Shown here in pieces: positions 16,519 through 23,903 of a DNA stretch of 33,776 nt. The stretch lies in contig NZ_AOMC01000112.1 in assembly GCF_000336695.1 (NCBI RefSeq), positions 1 to 33,776 on the forward strand, written 5' to 3'. How positions within the stretch are numbered: position 1 is the first letter of the stretch; each line of letters opens with the position of its first letter. Source of the stretch: Halococcus morrhuae DSM 1307. Its GTDB lineage: Archaea > Halobacteriota > Halobacteria > Halobacteriales > Halococcaceae. The notes beneath the pieces are model-generated. The model saw nothing but the letters and a program-made list of their open reading frames with translations. It searched no databases and was not told the origin of the DNA. A program made the position numbers and the translations under genes.

Positions 16519-16614
16519 TCGACCGCCCGCATTCGATTTCACCGACACGAACCCCTTTGTTTCGACTGGAGAATTGAGAAGCTGGACGAACGCCGATTCG
16601 CCGGGCGTTCGGCC

Positions 16615-17370
16615 TCAATCGACGCGCTCGGCGAAGCCAAAGCGCGGTTTCACGTCCGCGATGCGCACCTGCACTCGGTCGCCCTCCTCGGCGTCGGCAA
16701 CGAACACGGTGTACTCCTCGATCTTGGCGATCCCGTCACCCTCCTCGCCGGTGGCGGTGATCTCCACCGTCAGTTCGTCGCCGACCTCGATGGGGGCGGT
16801 CATGCGACCCTTGCCAACCAGATAGAGTTCGGAGGATTCGTCGCGCGAAGCGTCGGGTCGTACGGTCCGAACGTACTCGAACGCTTCCTCGATGTCGGCC
16901 TCCAAACCGTCGAGATCGCGGCCGTCGAACACCTTCACGGCGAGGTCGCCGCCCGGCGTGAGCACTTCGCGAGCCACGTCCAGCGCCTGACGGGCGAGAT
17001 GGACCGAGCGCGCGTGATCCAGGTCGTACTCGCCGCTCATGTTCGGAGCCATATCCGAAAGTACGACGTCCGCCTCACCGATGTCGGCCTTCAGATCCGC
17101 TCTGACGTCCTCGTCGGTGAGGTCGCCACGGCGGGTCTCGACGCCGTCGATCGCCTCGATGCGCTGGCGGTCGACGCCGACGACGCGGCCCTCCGGTGCG
17201 CGCTCGGCCGCGACCTGGAGCCAGCCACCGGGTGCCGCGCCCAGGTCGATCACGGTGCTGCGGTCGGTGAAGAGATCCGCCGTTTCGTCCAACTGCTGGA
17301 GCTTGTAGGCCGACCGCGAGCGGTAGCCCTGCTGTTTTGCCTTGTTGTAGTATTCGTCCCGGCGCGCCAT
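16615..17370 (-). CDS. rlmE: 23S rRNA 2'-O-methyltransferase RlmE (FtsJ) with TRAM domain
   Basis: A 251-residue protein made of an FtsJ-type methyltransferase domain (1-190) followed by a TRAM RNA-binding domain (191-251, [18 protein letters not shown]). The catalytic K-D-K-E tetrad is visible as K23 ([11 protein letters not shown]), D106 ([11 protein letters not shown]), K146 (AVKVFDG) and E181 (SSELYLV). The SAM-binding motif is [10 protein letters not shown] at 41-50. The enzyme methylates the 2'-hydroxyl of a uridine in the peptidyl-transferase region of 23S rRNA. The TRAM fusion is typical of haloarchaeal and some other archaeal versions and absent from E. coli RlmE. The ATG at 17370 gives the conserved [19 protein letters not shown] start. 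It diverges from pcna across 89 bp. Confidence 0.94.
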   Translation of the reverse strand: MARRDEYYNKAKQQGYRSRSAYKLQQLDETADLFTDRSTVIDLGAAPGGWLQVAAERAPEGRVVGVDRQRIEAIDGVETRRGDLTDEDVRADLKADIGEADVVLSDMAPNMSGEYDLDHARSVHLARQALDVAREVLTPGGDLAVKVFDGRDLDGLEADIEEAFEYVRTVRPDASRDESSELYLVGKGRMTAPIEVGDELTVEITATGEEGDGIAKIEEYTVFVADAEEGDRVQVRIADVKPRFGFAERVD

Positions 17371-17429
17371 CCCGCGTGACTACTCCACGGGCGCGTAAAC
17401 GCCCTTCGCTGTCGAGTCGAACGCACATC

Positions 17430-17437
17430 TTTTATAA
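17430..17437 (+). promoter_or_regulatory. TATA box of pcna
   Basis: TTTTATAA, centred about 26 bp upstream of the ATG at 17460; a strong box consistent with high, leaderless expression. Confidence 0.7.
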
Positions 17438-17459
17438 CCCGGCTGGTCGTACCGGAGCC

Positions 17460-18203
17460 ATGTTCAACGCCATCGTGAGTGCGGGGACGCTCAGAACGGC
17501 CCTCGACTCCGTGAGTGTGCTCGTCGAGGAGTGCAAACTCCACCTCAACGACGACGAGATCGCCATCCGAGCCGTCGACCCCGCGAACGTCGGGATGGTC
17601 GACCTGGCCCTCTCCGCCGACGCCTTCGAGTCGTACGAGGCCGACGGCGGCGTCATCGGCGTGAACCTCTCCCGGCTCCAGGACATCGCTGGCATGGCCG
17701 GCAGCGACGACCTCGTCCACCTCGAACTCGACGAGGAAACCCGCAAGCTCCACATCTCGATCGACGGCCTGGAGTACACGCTCGCGCTCATCGACCCCGA
17801 ATCGGTCCGCCAGGAGCCCGACATCCCCGATCTCGATCTCCCCGCGAAGATCGTCCTCGAAGGCCGCGACATCAATCGTGCGGTCAAAGCCGCCGACATG
17901 GTCTCCGATCACATCGCACTCGGCGTCGAGGAGGACGCCGAACAGTTCTACGTCGACGCCGAAGGCGACACCGACGATGTCCACTTCGAGCTCGACACCG
18001 AGGACCTCATCGACCTCACCGTCGGCCCGGCCCACTCGCTGTTCAGCCTCGACTACCTCAAGGACATGAACAAGGCCATCCCCGGCGACGCCGAGGTCAC
18101 GATCGACCTGGGCGAGGAGTTCCCGGTCAAACTCCACTTCGACGTCGCCGAAGCCGACGGGAGCGTCACCTACATGCTCGCGCCGCGCATCCAGAGCGAC
18201 TAG
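17460..18203 (+). CDS. pcn: DNA polymerase sliding clamp (PCNA)
   Basis: A 247-residue sliding clamp with the two-domain PCNA fold. It opens with [19 protein letters not shown], followed by the conserved [16 protein letters not shown], and ends with [12 protein letters not shown], in which the LAPRI segment is the family's C-terminal signature. The trimeric ring tethers DNA polymerases, FEN1, ligase and other PIP-box proteins to DNA. Haloarchaea generally have a single PCNA that forms a homotrimer with a very acidic outer face; this protein is correspondingly rich in Asp and Glu. A strong TATA box supports the ATG at 17460. Repeat copy B begins 3 bp after the stop codon, and its T-run at 18212 may act as a terminator. 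Confidence 0.97.
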   Translation: MFNAIVSAGTLRTALDSVSVLVEECKLHLNDDEIAIRAVDPANVGMVDLALSADAFESYEADGGVIGVNLSRLQDIAGMAGSDDLVHLELDEETRKLHISIDGLEYTLALIDPESVRQEPDIPDLDLPAKIVLEGRDINRAVKAADMVSDHIALGVEEDAEQFYVDAEGDTDDVHFELDTEDLIDLTVGPAHSLFSLDYLKDMNKAIPGDAEVTIDLGEEFPVKLHFDVAEADGSVTYMLAPRIQSD

Positions 18204-18205
18204 AC

Positions 18206-18565
18206 ACCCACTTTTTTAGACGGGGGAATCGCGCGCCTGCGGCGCGCTCAACCCCCGTCCAAAAACCTGGACTAAAAACATCCGCTCGCTCGGCCTCCGG
18301 CCTCACTCGCGGTGAACCGCGCTCACTGCTCACGGTTCACTCCGTTCACCGTTCGCTTCCGAGGTTCTCCCTCCGGTCGAACCTCGCTTCGTTCGCGCGG
18401 ATGCTACGCTTGCCACACCGAACAGCACCCGCCTCCGCACCGCCGAAGCCCTCGGCGCGCTCCCTTCGGTCGCGGCACTCGCTTCGCTCGTGCCGGCGCG
18501 CCTCGCCCTTCATCCGCCAGGACCGCACAGCACCCCCACCGCAACCGCAACCGCAACCGCAGCCG
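18206..18565 (+). repeat. Dispersed intergenic repeat, copy B (plus orientation)
   Basis: Homologous to copy A (6340-6756, opposite strand). It begins ACCCACTTTTTT just after the pcna stop. The leading module is a nested hairpin: ACGGGGG (18220-18226) pairs with CCCCCGT (18252-18258) around the core GCGCGCC-tgc-GGCGCGC (18231-18247), flanked by T6 and A5. It continues with CTCGGCCT/GGCCTC segments, the exact blocks shared with A (18312-18327, 18445-18475, 18501-18521) and a short ACCGCA tandem tract (about 18538-18563). Short ORFs are low-complexity Arg/Ser strings and are not credible. The rest of the gap to 18730 holds only the ilvA promoter and an imperfect GGCGG/CCGCC repeat. The right boundary is approximate. 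Confidence 0.8.
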
Positions 18566-18702
18566 CGGCCGCCACAGCACCGCGGCCGCGGTGGCCGACA
18601 CGTTCACTTTCACTCCGCTTTCCGGGCATTGATGAACACCCGCGACGGAGCATCGGTGCGTCACACGCTTCGGCGGCCCTCCACCGCCGCTTCCAGCAAG
18701 AA

Positions 18703-18708
18703 CTATAC
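18703..18708 (+). promoter_or_regulatory. TATA-like box of ilvA
   Basis: CTATAC, centred about 25 bp upstream of the ATG at 18731; weak in sequence but in the right place. Confidence 0.4.
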
Positions 18709-18730
18709 CGCCGAGCGACGGAATCATCGT

Positions 18731-19942
18731 ATGCTCGGTCTCGACGATATCCGTGAGGCACGCGAGCGCGTCGACGGCGTGGCCCGTCACACGCCGCTCG
18801 AACACTCCTACTCGTTCTCCGATCTCTCGGGCGCGGCAGTCCACCCCAAACTCGAAGTGTTCCAGCGCACCGGCTCGTTCAAGATCCGCGGCGCGTCGAA
18901 CCGCATCGCCACGCTCACCGACGAGGAGCAGGCGGCGGGTGTCGTGACCGCGAGCGCGGGCAATCACGCTCAGGGTGTGGCGCTCGCGGCCACGCGCGCC
19001 GACGTCGATAGCGTGGTCGTGATGCCCGAACACGCCCCGATCGCGAAAGTGAAGGCGACGCGGAGCTACGGGGCCGAGGTCGTCCTCCACGGCGAGGACT
19101 ACGACGCGGCCCAGGCCCGAGCCCACGAGATCGAGGCCGACGAGAACCGCACCTACGTCCACGCGTTCGACGATCCGACCGTGATGGCCGGCCAGGGGAC
19201 GATCGGCCTGGAGATCGTCGAGGACTGCCCGGACGTGGAGACGGTCGTCGTCCCCATCGGCGGCGGTGGACTCATCGCCGGTATCGCCACCGCGATCAAG
19301 GCAAAGTCACCCGACACACGGGTTGTGGGTGTCGAGGCCGAGGGTGCGTCGAGCGTCGACCAGTCGCTCGAAAAGGGGTCGGTCCAGGAGCTCGATGGCG
19401 TCGACACGATCGCCGACGGCATCGCCACGCGCCGGGTCGGCGAGCGGACGTTCCCGATCATCGAGGAGCGCGTCGACGAGGTCGTCTCGGTCTCCGATCC
19501 CGATATCGCCGTCGCGATCACGACGCTGCTCGAACGCTCGAAGACGCTCATCGAGGGGGCTGGTGCGGTGCCAATGGCCGCGATCCTCGCCGAGGCGTTC
19601 GAGTATCACGAGGACGAGATCATCGTGCCCGTCCTCTGTGGCGGCAACATCGATCTCAACATGCTTCGGACGGTGATCATGCGCGGGCTGGTTGAATCGG
19701 GTCGCTATCTCCGCTTCCGGACGACGCTTCCCGACCAGCCCGGCTCGCTCGAACGGCTGGTCGAGATTATCGCCGACGAGCGCGCGAACATCTACGCTAT
19801 CCAGCACGATCGCACCTCCCGTGACAGCGGCATGACCGCCACCGAGGTCGCGATCGATCTCGAAACTCGGGGCGAAGAGCACGTCGCGACGCTACTCGAT
19901 GCGCTCGAAGCCAACGGCTACGCGCCCGAGGTGCTCGTCTGA
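18731..19942 (+). CDS. ilvA: Threonine ammonia-lyase (threonine dehydratase) with ACT-like domain
   Basis: A 403-residue PLP enzyme that deaminates threonine to 2-oxobutyrate, usually the first step of isoleucine synthesis or part of threonine breakdown. The PLP lysine is K51 in FQRTGSFKIRGASNR, the phosphate-binding loop is IGGGGLIAG, and ASAGNHAQGVA is the second family motif. After about residue 320 comes an ACT-like regulatory domain (YLRFRTTLPDQPGSLERLVE), as in the TdcB/YgeX-length haloarchaeal enzymes of about 400 residues; this may mediate allosteric control. The ATG at 18731 is favoured by a TATA-like box 25 bp upstream; the open frame extends far upstream through repeat B but has no family similarity there. 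Confidence 0.94.
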   Translation: MLGLDDIREARERVDGVARHTPLEHSYSFSDLSGAAVHPKLEVFQRTGSFKIRGASNRIATLTDEEQAAGVVTASAGNHAQGVALAATRADVDSVVVMPEHAPIAKVKATRSYGAEVVLHGEDYDAAQARAHEIEADENRTYVHAFDDPTVMAGQGTIGLEIVEDCPDVETVVVPIGGGGLIAGIATAIKAKSPDTRVVGVEAEGASSVDQSLEKGSVQELDGVDTIADGIATRRVGERTFPIIEERVDEVVSVSDPDIAVAITTLLERSKTLIEGAGAVPMAAILAEAFEYHEDEIIVPVLCGGNIDLNMLRTVIMRGLVESGRYLRFRTTLPDQPGSLERLVEIIADERANIYAIQHDRTSRDSGMTATEVAIDLETRGEEHVATLLDALEANGYAPEVLV

Positions 19943-19977
19943 ATGGTCCGTACCGACACCGCGGCGCTCGCGAACTG

Positions 19978-20181
19978 ATGCGCCCGCGAACGAAAACAGG
20001 CCTGCTGTGGGGTGCGGTCGGCGCGCTCGCCTTTCTCGTGCTCGCGCAGGGCTACGAACTCGTCGCTACCCCCGGAATCAGCCTGCTCGCCAAACTCGCC
20101 ATCGCGGCGATCGTCTGGATCGTCGCCAGCGGGGCGAGCTACCTGTTCGAGGGCTGGTTGGCGCGGAGCGAAAGGTCTTAA
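19978..20181 (+). CDS. Small two-helix membrane protein
   Basis: A 67-residue protein with a basic N-terminus (MRPRTKTG) and two hydrophobic segments at about 8-28 and 33-58, ending in a charged tail. The topology would place the N-terminus in the cytoplasm. No family is recognised. It begins 35 bp after ilvA on the same strand and is probably co-transcribed with it. Its TAA stop sits inside the probable promoter of tRNA-Ser. Confidence 0.65.
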   Translation: MRPRTKTGLLWGAVGALAFLVLAQGYELVATPGISLLAKLAIAAIVWIVASGASYLFEGWLARSERS

Positions 20182-20182
20182 C
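20176..20182 (+). promoter_or_regulatory. TATA-like box of tRNA-Ser, overlapping a stop codon
   Basis: TCTTAAC lies about 28 bp before the 5' end of the tRNA and contains the TAA stop (20179-20181) of the small membrane-protein gene. Confidence 0.4.
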
Positions 20183-20207
20183 CCGCGACTCCGGTAGTCA
20201 CGAACGA

Positions 20208-20288
20208 GCCGGGATGGCCGAGTGGTAAGGCGCACGCCTGGAAAGCGTGTTCCCTTTGGGATCCGGGGTTCAAATCCCCGTCCCGGCG
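20208..20288 (+). tRNA. tRNA-Ser (anticodon GGA)
   Basis: A complete class II cloverleaf. The acceptor arms GCCGGGA (20208-20214) and TCCCGGC (20281-20287) pair perfectly, with discriminator G at 20288 as expected for serine. The anticodon arm is CACGC-CTGGAAA-GCGTG, giving anticodon GGA, which reads UCC and UCU. The long variable arm (TTCCCTTTGGGATC) is typical of tRNA-Ser, and the T arm is CGGGG-TTCAAAT-CCCCG. No intron and no encoded CCA are present. An AT-richer patch containing a transposase remnant follows directly, and tRNA genes are common insertion points, but I found no duplicated 3' end in the window. Confidence 0.97.
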
Positions 20289-20414
20289 CTTCTGCGAGGA
20301 ACGGATGTGACGAGCGAAGCGGCGACGGCGGGGAAGCGCAGATGCTCGGCGGTGATCAGATAACTGAATGATAACGAGATACTTTGTATCCCGAACCACT
20401 TGACCACGAGCGAC

Positions 20415-20933
20415 TCACGTTTCTTCCTGTAGGGCACTGTCGTTCGCGTCTGGCGACTCGGTGGACTGAGCGGAGTCAAATCGCTGTTTGATGGCATAAG
20501 CCGTGTTTGGGCCGATTCCATATATCCGTTCCAAATCGGATTGGGTGGCGGTTGCAAGCTCTTCGGTCGTATTGTACTCCGCAGAGAGGGCAGCACTGAT
20601 CTCTGGCCCAACACCATTTACATCTTCGACGCGTTCTCGGAGTTGCTTCGCTTGCGGGTCGAGTGCAATGTCGACCCGTCGCTCCATCTCATTCAGGGGA
20701 ATTTTCCCTTCAGAATATGCTTGACGAGCAGCTTCGACGTCGTAGATGGTGCCATCTGACTGCTCTTTCGGCGGTGAAACATTCAAAAATCCTACTGCGG
20801 TCATTGTGACAACTGTTGCAGGTATGAGCAATCCGATCACATTACCACCCTCTGCATATCCCAATCCGAGCGTAAATCCAGCGAGGAGGACGAGTATTAT
20901 GAATATAGTCTGAAGTACTATCTTGTTCATCAT
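20415..20933 (-). CDS. Membrane-anchored helix-hairpin-helix protein with SHOCT-like segment
   Basis: A 172-residue protein with two N-terminal membrane helices (about 5-25 and 31-51), a SHOCT-like short helical segment (about 66-92, EAARQAYSEGKIPLNEMERR) and a C-terminal pair of helix-hairpin-helix motifs centred on VNGVGP (105-110) and IYGIGP (137-142), separated by the NTTEELATATQSDL linker. Helix-hairpin-helix pairs usually bind DNA non-specifically, so this could tether DNA to the membrane; that is inference. Base and codon usage are noticeably less GC-rich than in neighbouring genes, and the gene lies between tRNA-Ser and a decayed transposase, both suggesting horizontal acquisition. 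The start may be the ATG at 20933 or the next codon, 20930. Confidence 0.75.
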   Translation of the reverse strand: MMNKIVLQTIFIILVLLAGFTLGLGYAEGGNVIGLLIPATVVTMTAVGFLNVSPPKEQSDGTIYDVEAARQAYSEGKIPLNEMERRVDIALDPQAKQLRERVEDVNGVGPEISAALSAEYNTTEELATATQSDLERIYGIGPNTAYAIKQRFDSAQSTESPDANDSALQEET

Positions 20934-21152
20934 CCGTAGATTGTGAACGCGGTAGATAAAGAGCTACCCACCTAGAAGCAGTGCCCATTCACGGGCCTTC
21001 AACTGGTTTCTCGAGTGTTATCGTGCTGATTGTGCCGGAACACTCCACCGTAACGAAGAAAGTCATACCGAGACTAAAATCAGTCAATCGATAATCCATT
21101 GTCCTCGCATGACTCATCTTGAGAACGTCTCTACGGAAGATCTCCCGAGAAA

Positions 21153-21401
21153 ATCTGTGTCGTCTCGGACAATGCGTCGTATTTCACGGCGAATGCAGTC
21201 CAAGGATACGCCGATAGGGCTGTGTTGCCTGCTGCGGCGTTCACCGGTGTGTACCCTGCGGAGGACTGCTGGAAGAAACACGATCAAGCACTCGGCAATC
21301 GACTGTTCGACTTCTTGGACGAACTTCGTGATGGCGCACTCGCTGCGCTCGACAACATCCACCCGCCAAATCTCACCACGTGCTTATGGCCATGGGTATG
21401 A
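21153..21401 (+). pseudogene. Remnant of an IS630-type transposase (C-terminal DDE part)
   Basis: An open stretch of 82 codons without its own start reads ICVVSDNASYFTANAVQGYA, then GVYPAEDCWKKHDQALGNR and LFDFLDELRDGALAALDNIH, ending at TGA. This is the layout of the C-terminal catalytic part of IS630-family transposases found in haloarchaea, with the second catalytic Asp in VVSDNA and the final Glu in PAEDCW. Only about 30 residues separate them, short of the 33-35 normal for the family, so the TYLP-type segment seems partly deleted. The frame upstream is closed by a stop at 21120. No terminal inverted repeats were found. The rest of the 20934-21463 gap holds AT-richer sequence with no other recognisable gene. 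Confidence 0.75.
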
Positions 21402-21432
21402 ATCGACCCATTAACTGCTGACCGGACCGTGG

Positions 21433-21439
21433 TTTTAAT
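21433..21439 (+). promoter_or_regulatory. TATA box deciding the start of the 133-residue gene
   Basis: TTTTAAT is centred 28 bp before the ATG at 21464. The alternative GTG at 21443 lies only 4 bp after the box and would not be on the transcript. Confidence 0.55.
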
Positions 21440-21463
21440 CCTGTGACCGACGAGGGTCGAGTG

Positions 21464-21865
21464 ATGAGCGACACCCGGACCCGTGCGAACTACGCGCTGC
21501 TCGACTTCCAGGAACATCTCGGCGAAAATTCCGACGGACTCGACGTGCCCTGGGCCGAGTTCGTCGGTAACCACCGTTCCTCCACACAGGAGTTCACCGT
21601 GCCCGCCGAGCCGGCCACGGAGGCATATCTCGAATGCCAGCTGTTCGAGGTCGGGAGCTACGGCCACGAGATCGTCGTCAACGGCGATGCGCTCACGGGA
21701 TTCGACATCCCGCCCGCACCGGGCTGGCAGTACTGGATGGACCCGATCACCGGTGCGGACCTCGAAGCCGGCGAGAACACGGTCCGGTTCGTCCGCGACG
21801 CGGATACCCGCGACGATTTCGTGATCGGTTCGGTCGTCGTCCACTGGAAAGAGCCGATCGAGTGA
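21464..21865 (+). CDS. Conserved-looking protein of unknown function
   Basis: A 133-residue soluble protein (MSDTRTRANYALLDFQEHLG) with strongly alternating hydrophobic segments through its second half (ATEAYLECQLFEVGSYGHEI, AGENTVRFVRDADTRDDFVI, GSVVVHWKEP). This pattern suggests a beta-sandwich domain similar in style to carbohydrate- or ligand-binding folds. There is no signal peptide, metal motif or membrane segment. I do not recognise a family. The TATA box at 21433 supports the ATG at 21464. It precedes the thermosome gene on the same strand but is separated by 192 bp and an independent promoter. Confidence 0.7.
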   Translation: MSDTRTRANYALLDFQEHLGENSDGLDVPWAEFVGNHRSSTQEFTVPAEPATEAYLECQLFEVGSYGHEIVVNGDALTGFDIPPAPGWQYWMDPITGADLEAGENTVRFVRDADTRDDFVIGSVVVHWKEPIE

Positions 21866-22021
21866 GTCGCCGAGGTTATAAACGTGTCCCGCAACCGCTG
21901 TCCCGGCCGGAAACCTCGTGTTAACATTCAGCATGTGGTGGACGATACGGGCGTCGAGTCGGCTGGTTCGTCCTCGCTGGTCCCGTTCGAGCGTCTCACG
22001 AACGCCGGAACGGATAGCTAC

Positions 22022-22030
22022 TTTTATATA
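22022..22030 (+). promoter_or_regulatory. TATA box of the thermosome gene
   Basis: TTTTATATA, the strongest TATA box in the window, is centred about 32 bp before the ATG at 22058, predicting a 5' leader of only a few bases. The purine-rich GGAACGGATAG just upstream could serve as the BRE. A second weaker TTATAAA occurs at 21876-21882. Confidence 0.7.
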
Positions 22031-22057
22031 GAAGCACATTCAATCGTTCGGTGAATC

Positions 22058-23737
22058 ATGAGTCAGCGAATGCAGGGTCAGCCCATGATCATCATGGGTG
22101 ACGACTCCCAGCGCGTCAAGGATCGCGACGCACAGTCGCACAACATCGACGCGGCACGGGCAGTAGCGGATTCGGTCCGATCGACGCTCGGGCCGAAAGG
22201 GATGGACAAGATGCTCGTCTCCTCGATGGGCGACGTCACCGTCACGAACGACGGCGTCACCATCCTGACGGAGATGGACATCAACAACCCGACCGCCGAG
22301 ATGATCGTCGAGGTCGCCGAGACACAGGAGGACGAGGCCGGCGACGGGACGACGACTGCCGTCGCGGTCGCGGGCGAACTCCTGAAGAACGCCGAGGAGC
22401 TCATCGAGCAGGACATCCACCCGACGGCGATCATCCGCGGGTTCCACCTGGCCAGCGAGAAAGCCAGAGAGGAGATCGGCAACGTTTCCGAGGAGATCGA
22501 GGCCGACGACACCGACCGGATCAAGAAGGTCGCCGAGACCTCGATGACGGGCAAGGGTGCGGAGCTGAACAAGGAGCAGCTCGCCCAGCTCATCGTCGAC
22601 GCCGTTCAAAATGTGACCGTCGAGAACGACGCCGGCGAGAGCATCGTCGACCTCGAGTTCGTCAACATCGAGACCCAGACCGGCGAGTCCGCGAGCGACT
22701 CGGAACTGCTCGACGGCGCGGTCATCTCGAAGGACCCGGTCCACGACACGATGCCGACCGACGTCGAGGACGCCTCGGTGCTCCTGCTCAGCGAGGCCGT
22801 CGAGGTCGAGGAGGCCAACGTCGACTCGCAGGTCAGCCTCTCCGATCCCGACCAGCTCCAGCAGTTCCTCGATCAGGAGGACGAACAGCTCAAACAGAAG
22901 GTCGAGCAGATCAAGGAGACCGGCGCTGACGTCGTCTTCTGCCAGAAGGGCATCGACGATCTCGCCCAGCACTACCTCGCCAAGGAGGGCATCCTCGCCG
23001 TCCGCCGCGCGAAGAAATCCGACATCGAGTTCCTGAAGGAGGTGCTCGGTGCCTCGATCGTCTCCGATCTCAACAGCGCCACCAGCGCCGACCTCGGCAC
23101 CGGCTCGGTGACGCGCGACGAGGACGAGGAGCTGTTCTACGTCGAGGGCGACCAGTCCCACGGCGTGACGCTCCTCCTCCGCGGCTCGACCGATCACGTC
23201 GTCGACGAGCTCGAACGCGGCATCACCGACGCGCTCGAAGTCGTCGCCCAGACCGTCTCCGACGGGCGCGTGCTCGCCGGCGGCGGCGCGATCGAGGTCG
23301 AAGTCGCCGCCCGCCTGCGCGAGTACGCCGACTCCGTGAGCGGCCGCGAGCAGCTCGCCGTCGAGACGTTCGCCGACTCGCTCGAACTCGTTCCGCGAGT
23401 GCTGGCCGAGAACGCCGGTCTCGACTCGATCGACACGCTCGTCGATCTCCGCTCGGCCCACGAATCCGGCGACGAGAAGGCCGGCCTCAACGTCTTCGAC
23501 GGCGAGGTCGAGAACACCTTCGAGGCGGGCGTCGTCGAGCCGGCCCACGCCAAAGAGCAGGCACTTTCGAGTGCCACCGAGGCCGCAAACCTCGTGCTCA
23601 AGATCGACGACATCATCTCCGCCGGCGACCTCACGACCGAGGGCGACGGCGACGCGGGCGGTCCCGGCGGCGCACCCGGCGGCATGGGTGGCATGGGCGG
23701 AATGGGCGGTATGGGTGGCATGGGCGGCATGATGTAA
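22058..23737 (+). CDS. thsA: Thermosome subunit (group II chaperonin)
   Basis: A 559-residue group II chaperonin that folds proteins in an ATP-driven double ring. The phosphate-binding LGPKGMDKML is at 44-53 and the ATPase motif GDGTT at 95-99; the apical and intermediate domains follow in order, with the VLAGGGAIEVEVA segment typical of the family near the C-terminal equatorial half. The C-terminus ends in a Gly-Met tail of six GGM units plus Met, which projects into the cavity. Haloarchaea carry up to three paralogues, so the exact cct/ths number cannot be assigned. The strong promoter fits high, heat-inducible expression. A T-run/hairpin/A-run module begins 7 bp after the stop codon. Confidence 0.97.
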   Translation: MSQRMQGQPMIIMGDDSQRVKDRDAQSHNIDAARAVADSVRSTLGPKGMDKMLVSSMGDVTVTNDGVTILTEMDINNPTAEMIVEVAETQEDEAGDGTTTAVAVAGELLKNAEELIEQDIHPTAIIRGFHLASEKAREEIGNVSEEIEADDTDRIKKVAETSMTGKGAELNKEQLAQLIVDAVQNVTVENDAGESIVDLEFVNIETQTGESASDSELLDGAVISKDPVHDTMPTDVEDASVLLLSEAVEVEEANVDSQVSLSDPDQLQQFLDQEDEQLKQKVEQIKETGADVVFCQKGIDDLAQHYLAKEGILAVRRAKKSDIEFLKEVLGASIVSDLNSATSADLGTGSVTRDEDEELFYVEGDQSHGVTLLLRGSTDHVVDELERGITDALEVVAQTVSDGRVLAGGGAIEVEVAARLREYADSVSGREQLAVETFADSLELVPRVLAENAGLDSIDTLVDLRSAHESGDEKAGLNVFDGEVENTFEAGVVEPAHAKEQALSSATEAANLVLKIDDIISAGDLTTEGDGDAGGPGGAPGGMGGMGGMGGMGGMGGMM

Positions 23738-23803
23738 ACCCACTTTTTGCATCACTCGCGGGCCTTCGGCCCGCTCGTTCGCAAAAACTTGGGGAAAAAG
23801 ACC
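23738..23803 (+). terminator. T-run/GC-hairpin/A-run module after the thermosome gene (copy C)
   Basis: ACCCACTTTTTGC follows the stop codon. TTTTTGC (23744-23750) pairs exactly with GCAAAAA (23781-23787), enclosing the core GCGGGCC-ttc-GGCCCGC (23758-23774). It is followed by ACTTGGGGAAAAAG. The layout and flanks match the leading module of repeat copies A and B. The T-run could terminate thermosome transcription, and the hairpin could protect the mRNA 3' end. A further T8 run at about 23827 may be a backup terminator, or, read from the other side, end the lipoprotein transcripts. Confidence 0.65.
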
Positions 23804-23903
23804 GCACCGCGACCGCACGAACGCTGTTTTTTTTAATCTACTCTCAGTAGCTACGACAATCTCGGTCCGGTGTGTCGTTCGATCCTCACCCGACCGTTCG
23901 GCT

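Noticed and set aside
18538-18563. Short ACCGCA tandem tract considered as a CRISPR-like or phase-variable repeat
   Set aside because: Only about four hexamers with no spacers and no host ORF; a simple tandem repeat inside repeat B.
17531-18730. Upstream extension of the ilvA frame through pcna and repeat B
   Set aside because: It overlaps pcna in another frame and reads repeat DNA; ilvA similarity starts at 18731, just after a TATA-like box.
20178-20399. Minus-strand 73-codon frame over tRNA-Ser
   Set aside because: It is antisense to a perfect tRNA gene and low in plausibility.
21884-22054. 56-codon GTG frame before the thermosome gene
   Set aside because: It spans the thermosome TATA box, its GTG sits directly on a TATA-like sequence, and the translation shows no recognisable feature.
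23684-23737. GGM-coding tract at the thermosome 3' end as a mobile or regulatory repeat
   Set aside because: It is the normal Gly-Met tail of group II chaperonins, with varied synonymous codons.
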